Origin: Flavobacteriales bacterium UBA972
GTDB lineage: Bacteria; Bacteroidota; Bacteroidia; Flavobacteriales; Schleiferiaceae
Length of the DNA: 17,863 nt
Reading direction: 5' to 3'
Assembly: GCA_002292855.1 (NCBI GenBank)
Contig: DBBY01000065.1
Span: forward strand, 62,186 to 80,048
Shown: positions 14,784 to 17,863 of the stretch, one piece after another
Layout: each line of letters starts with the position of its first letter
Numbering within the stretch: position 1 is the first letter of the stretch
Notes under the pieces: generated by a model
The model's input: the letters and a program-made list of their open reading frames with translations, nothing else
What the model was told of the DNA's origin: nothing
Database searches by the model: none
Program-made: the position numbers and the translations under genes

Positions 14784-14811
14784 ACCCCCTGGCGCCGAAG
14801 CTTCAGGGGGT
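14784..14811 (-). terminator. Hairpin terminator after rplU-rpmA
   Basis: On the minus strand ACCCCCTG pairs with CAGGGGGT in an 8-bp stem. Inside, a 2x2 internal loop leads to a GC/GC step closed by a UUCG tetraloop. The stem is followed by TTTGTAGTTTT, a modest U-rich tract. It lies 22 bases after the rpmA stop and before serS, fitting an intrinsic terminator with possible read-through. Confidence 0.7.
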
Positions 14812-14833
14812 CCTTAAAATTGTAAAAATTAAA

Positions 14834-15103
14834 TTACGCCTCGCCCTGAGCAAAGGGTACCACCGAAACAAAGCTCTTGCCTTCGGCTTTTTTGCGGAAT
14901 TCTACGATGCCTTCGCTCAGCGCAAACAACGTGTGGTCCTTGCCCACGCCAACATTGTTGCCGGGGTTGTGGTGGGTGCCGCGCTGGCGAACGATGATGG
15001 AGCCAGCCAAAGCAGGCTGACCGCCAAAGATTTTCACGCCCAATCGCTTGGATGCGGATTCGCGACCGTTTTTGGAACTACCTACGCCTTTCTTGTGTGC
15101 CAT
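14834..15103 (-). CDS. rpmA: 50S ribosomal protein L27
   Basis: This 89-residue protein begins MAHKKGVGSSKNGRESASKRLG and continues with FGGQPALAGSIIVRQRGT and NVGVGKDHTLFAL, the standard L27 sequence. The flexible N-terminal tail reaches the peptidyl transferase centre. There is no Firmicutes-type cleaved N-terminal extension. It follows rplU after 16 bases in the near-universal rplU-rpmA order. Confidence 0.98.
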   Translation of the reverse strand: MAHKKGVGSSKNGRESASKRLGVKIFGGQPALAGSIIVRQRGTHHNPGNNVGVGKDHTLFALSEGIVEFRKKAEGKSFVSVVPFAQGEA

Positions 15104-15119
15104 GGTTAATTAGGGGTAA

Positions 15120-15539
15120 TTATGAAGCGGCCTCCGTTTTGGCTGCCTTCGTGGTTTTCTTCTTGGGCTCAACGGCTGCGTCGTCGCTGGCTTCAACTTT
15201 TTTAGCTGCGGCCTTCTTAACGGGCGCAGACAAGCTAATGTCAGTGATTAAAATCTGACTAAGGGCTTGGCGGTGACCGTTTTTCTTCTCGTAGCCCTTG
15301 CGGCGCTTCTTCTTGAAAACAATCACTTTATCACCTTGAAGGTGCCTTAATAGAGTTGCCGACACGGCAGCTCCTTCGATAACGGGGGCGCCAACGCTCA
15401 CGGAACCATTGTCTTCAGCCAAGAGAACACGGTCGAATGAAATCGACTCGCCTTCTAGGCCAGGTAAACGGTTGACGTACACGCGCTGCTCTTTTTGCAC
15501 TTTGTACTGCAGCCCTGCTATTTCTACTATTGCGTACAT
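15120..15539 (-). CDS. rplU: 50S ribosomal protein L21 with C-terminal Ala/Lys tail
   Basis: This 139-residue protein starts MYAIVEIAGLQYKV, the standard L21 opening. KKKRRKGYEKKNGHRQ (77-92) is the conserved 23S rRNA-binding part. The core ends near residue 103; the remaining 36 residues are rich in Ala, Lys, Glu and Thr, a low-complexity extension beyond the usual length of about 103. A frame open to 15623 would add 28 residues, but L21 begins at the ATG at 15539 and a promoter box lies between them, so the short start is preferred. Confidence 0.96.
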   Translation of the reverse strand: MYAIVEIAGLQYKVQKEQRVYVNRLPGLEGESISFDRVLLAEDNGSVSVGAPVIEGAAVSATLLRHLQGDKVIVFKKKRRKGYEKKNGHRQALSQILITDISLSAPVKKAAAKKVEASDDAAVEPKKKTTKAAKTEAAS

Positions 15540-15560
15540 AACGAATTTTCTTAGGGGTTG

Positions 15561-15568
15561 CAAATATA
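15561..15568 (-). promoter_or_regulatory. Putative -7 promoter box (TATATTTG) for rplU-rpmA
   Basis: On the minus strand TATATTTG is an exact match to the Bacteroidota TAnnTTTG element, 21 bases before the rplU ATG. A TTTC 16 bases upstream may serve as the -33 box. It lies in the 153-base divergent region (15540-15692) between rplU and the secreted M16 peptidase gene. Confidence 0.6.
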
Positions 15569-15662
15569 GGATTAATATCCATGAGAAACGCGATAGGCAT
15601 TCATAAAATCCCAGCCGGCGCATCGCGCCTCCCTCGTAAGGGTCAGATGCCTCAAGTTTTTA

Positions 15663-15670
15663 TACCTTTA
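15663..15670 (+). promoter_or_regulatory. Possible -7 promoter box (TACCTTTA) for the secreted M16 pair
   Basis: TACCTTTA differs from TAnnTTTG only at the last base and lies 22 bases before the ATG at 15693. No clear -33 TTTG is found at the expected distance. The rest of the divergent region shows no further gene. Confidence 0.4.
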
Positions 15671-15692
15671 GGCCTCTCCAAAATTCCCAAAT

Positions 15693-17006
15693 ATGAAGAA
15701 CCCTTTTCTCGGAGTTAGCCTCCTTGTGGCAGCTGTAGCCCTACCCTTGAGCGCACAGGTCAAGTTTGAGTCCTTTGACCTTCCGAACGGACTCCACGTA
15801 ATCCTGCACCAAGACAATAGCAACCCCCTGGTCGCCGTATCGGTGCTTTACCACGTGGGTTCCAAGAATGAAATACCCACCCGCACGGGCTTTGCTCACT
15901 TTTTTGAGCACCTTCTTTTTGAGGGCTCCGAGAACATTGGTCGGGGAGAATACATGCAGCTGATTCAGTCCAATGGCGGAGCCTTGAACGCCAACACCAG
16001 CAACGACCGAACTTTTTACTACGAAATTCTACCTTCGAACCAGCTTGAGCTCGGCCTGTGGATGGAGTCTGAGCGCATGCTGCATGCAAAAATTGACCAA
16101 GTGGGCGTCGACACGCAGCGCGAGGTGGTTAAGGAAGAAAAGCGCCAGCGCGTAGACAACCAACCCTACGCCAGTTTTTTAACCGAGATGTTCAAGCGCG
16201 CCTTCACCCAGCACAACTACCGTTGGGTTCCCATCGGCTCCATGGACGACCTCAATGCAGCCACCCTCGAGGAGTTCATGGCCTTCTACAAGAAGTTCTA
16301 CGTGCCCAACAACGCCACGCTCTCCATTGCGGGTGACATAGATATGGAAGACACCAAGCGGTACATCAATAAGTACTTTCGTGACATTCCCGCCGGAGCC
16401 ACTGTGCAGCGTCCCAGTGCCTTCGAACCCCCTCTTGGTGGCGAGATCGTCGACACGATCTACGATAACATTCAAATTCCTGCGGTTTTTGCCGGATACC
16501 GCATGGTAAGCGAGACCCACCCAGACGCCTACGCCCTTCAAATGCTCAACACCGCCCTTAGCGACGGACCGAGTTCACGCTTCTCCAAGCGCATGGTAGA
16601 CCAAGACCAGAGTGCCCTCCAGGTCGCAGCCTTCCCCTTTGCCATGGAGCATCACGGAGTATTTATCGCCCTGGCCCTTGCCAATGGCGCCACGTCTACG
16701 GGTACCCTGATGGCTACGATGGAAGAAGAAATAGCCAAAATGCAAAACGAGCCCTTGAGCGACAAGGAGTTCACCAAGCTGCTCAATAAGGTTGAAACGG
16801 AATTTGTTTCGCGCAATTCCAGCGTGGCCGGAATAGCAGAGAATTTGGCCAACTACCATGTGTACTATGGCGATGCCAACCTGGTGAACTCAGAGATTGA
16901 GCGCTACCGCAAGGTTAAGCCTGCCGACATTCAGCGCGTTGCGCAAACCTACCTCAAGCCCGAGAACCGCGTAGTTCTTCACTATTTGCCTAAATCCGCC
17001 CAATAA
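15693..17006 (+). CDS. Secreted M16 family zinc peptidase, active subunit
   Basis: This protein of 437 residues has a signal peptide (about 1-21, ending PLSAQ), so it acts in the periplasm or at the envelope. The inverted zinc motif HFFEH (69-73) gives His69, Glu72 and His73, with Glu149 in REVVKEEKR 76 residues later as the third ligand. The C-terminal half has the second M16 domain. The next gene, three bases downstream, encodes a homologue without zinc ligands. Bacteroidota commonly encode such active/inactive pairs, which likely work as a heterodimer that encloses peptide substrates. The substrate is unknown. Confidence 0.93.
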   Translation: MKNPFLGVSLLVAAVALPLSAQVKFESFDLPNGLHVILHQDNSNPLVAVSVLYHVGSKNEIPTRTGFAHFFEHLLFEGSENIGRGEYMQLIQSNGGALNANTSNDRTFYYEILPSNQLELGLWMESERMLHAKIDQVGVDTQREVVKEEKRQRVDNQPYASFLTEMFKRAFTQHNYRWVPIGSMDDLNAATLEEFMAFYKKFYVPNNATLSIAGDIDMEDTKRYINKYFRDIPAGATVQRPSAFEPPLGGEIVDTIYDNIQIPAVFAGYRMVSETHPDAYALQMLNTALSDGPSSRFSKRMVDQDQSALQVAAFPFAMEHHGVFIALALANGATSTGTLMATMEEEIAKMQNEPLSDKEFTKLLNKVETEFVSRNSSVAGIAENLANYHVYYGDANLVNSEIERYRKVKPADIQRVAQTYLKPENRVVLHYLPKSAQ

Positions 17007-17009
17007 GCC

Positions 17010-17863
17010 ATGAATAAGATTTTACTTGCCCTTTCTTTGGTTGCATCTTCCGCCGCGCATGCCCAGTTGGACCGCAGCATTCGCCCTACTGCAGCCCCGG
17101 CGCGCACGCCGACTATTGCCCAATACCAGAAGTTTCAGCTCCAAAATGGCCTCACGGTGCTCTTGGTCGAAGACCACAAACTACCGCGCTTGAGCCTGAG
17201 CCTCACCATGGACGTGGGCCAGGTGCTCGAGGGTGAAAAATCGGGAACCGTCAGCCTGCTCGGTGAGCTGCTCAACGAAGGCACCAAGACCTACAGCAAA
17301 GAGGCCCTTGACGAAAAGGTGGACTTTATCGGCGCTCGTTTGGGTACGTCCGGAACCGGAGTAAGTACAGGCGGTTTGAGCAAGTACGCCGAGGACCTTT
17401 TTGCCCTCAGCGCAGAAGTAGCCCAACGCCCAGCCCTCCCGCAAGCCGGGTTTGATAAGATCAAGGAGCGCACAATCTCGGGACTTAAGAGCCAAAAAGA
17501 CGATGCTGCAGCCATTCAAGGCGGAATTTTTAACGCCAAAACTTTTGGTAAAAACCACCCAAGCGGGGAGCTTACCACCGAGTCCACCGTGGCCAACGTG
17601 ACGCTCAAGGACTGCAAAAAGGCCTACATGCTCTACTGGAAGCCCAATGTTGGCGTGCTGACCATAGTCGGCGACATCGACCTCGACCGCGCAAAGGCAC
17701 TTGCCGAGGCGCACTACGGGGGCTGGAAGGGTTCGTTCACCAAGAAGGCAACCTTCGCCGCACCCTCAGACCTGAACGGAATCCAAGTTCAAGTGGCCAA
17801 CCGCCCCTCGAGCGTGCAGTCCAACATTCAGATTGGCAACACCATTGAGCTTCCGATCGGGCA
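17010..17863 (+). CDS. Secreted M16-like protein lacking zinc ligands, 3' truncated by the window
   Basis: The frame is open from the ATG at 17010 to the window end, giving 284 residues. A signal peptide (NKILLALSLVASSAAHAQ) is followed by a Pro/Ala-rich linker and an M16 N-terminal domain: FQLQNGLTVLLVEDHKLP (42-59). Where the active partner has HFFEH, this protein has SLLGE (82-86), so both His ligands and the catalytic Glu are replaced. LLNEGT after it keeps the family fold signature, and YWKPNVGVLTIVGDIDLD near residues 210-227 marks the usual domain end. It is probably the non-catalytic partner of the peptidase three bases upstream. The C-terminal domain lies outside the window. Confidence 0.88.
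   Translation, partial: MNKILLALSLVASSAAHAQLDRSIRPTAAPARTPTIAQYQKFQLQNGLTVLLVEDHKLPRLSLSLTMDVGQVLEGEKSGTVSLLGELLNEGTKTYSKEALDEKVDFIGARLGTSGTGVSTGGLSKYAEDLFALSAEVAQRPALPQAGFDKIKERTISGLKSQKDDAAAIQGGIFNAKTFGKNHPSGELTTESTVANVTLKDCKKAYMLYWKPNVGVLTIVGDIDLDRAKALAEAHYGGWKGSFTKKATFAAPSDLNGIQVQVANRPSSVQSNIQIGNTIELPIG

Noticed and set aside
17181..17714. A 177-codon minus-strand open frame near the window end
   Set aside because: The plus strand there encodes the second M16-like protein, which runs off the window; the antisense frame is a shadow.
1..17863. CRISPR arrays, tRNA genes, insertion sequences, phage or defence genes
   Set aside because: No regularly spaced repeats, cloverleaf-like segments, transposase or integrase motifs, or terminal inverted repeats were seen; the sequence is almost fully accounted for by housekeeping and envelope genes.

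Overview
The window reads as an ordinary, gene-dense chromosomal segment of a GC-rich member of the Bacteroidota. The evidence is a secreted protein with a type IX secretion (T9SS) C-terminal sorting domain, TAnnTTTG-type -7 promoter boxes and few Shine-Dalgarno sites, a DUF4286 protein, a paired active/degenerate secreted M16 peptidase arrangement, and a flavobacterial-type WbpE aminotransferase. A Flavobacteriales-like lineage is plausible, but the genus cannot be read from this sequence. Nearly every base is coding; no non-coding stretch exceeds about 155 bases. No tRNA, rRNA, CRISPR array, insertion sequence or phage gene was seen.

Layout. (1) 1-321: the 3' end of an oligopeptidase B, convergent with (2) a minus-strand pair at 2266-318: a small predicted outer-membrane beta-barrel protein overlapping (ATGA) the Kdo transferase gene waaA/kdtA. 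(3) 2332-10705: a tight plus-strand run of seven genes: WbpE-like aminotransferase, UDP-glucose 6-dehydrogenase, UDP-glucuronate decarboxylase (UDP-xylose synthase), UDP-glucose 4-epimerase, a T9SS-exported beta-propeller-like protein, dTDP-glucose 4,6-dehydratase and CMP-Kdo synthetase. Most junctions overlap or are only a few bases apart. (4) 14762-10702: a minus-strand run, serS, lipoprotein, DUF4286 protein, cytoplasmic M16 peptidase and class I O-methyltransferase, whose last stop overlaps the kdsB stop. (5) 15539-14834: rplU-rpmA on the minus strand, ending in a hairpin with a UUCG loop. (6) 15693-end: a secreted M16 peptidase and its catalytically degenerate partner, the latter cut by the window edge.

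How it fits together. The centre is an envelope-glycan precursor locus. Ugd and Uxs convert UDP-glucose to UDP-glucuronate and then UDP-xylose; GalE gives UDP-galactose; RfbB gives dTDP-4-keto-6-deoxyglucose; the WbpE-like enzyme is expected to aminate a 3-keto sugar nucleotide. KdsB activates Kdo and WaaA attaches it to lipid A. In Porphyromonas gingivalis a WbpE-like enzyme (PorR) is needed for the anionic LPS that anchors T9SS cargo, so a T9SS cargo gene embedded in a sugar-nucleotide operon is the most interesting feature here, though a functional link is only inferred. I see no clearly new defence or mobile system. The less ordinary signals are promoter boxes almost touching start codons, a 21-base near-palindrome repeated in inverted orientation at two gene ends, shared CTAG stop codons at both convergent junctions, and a divergent KdsB.
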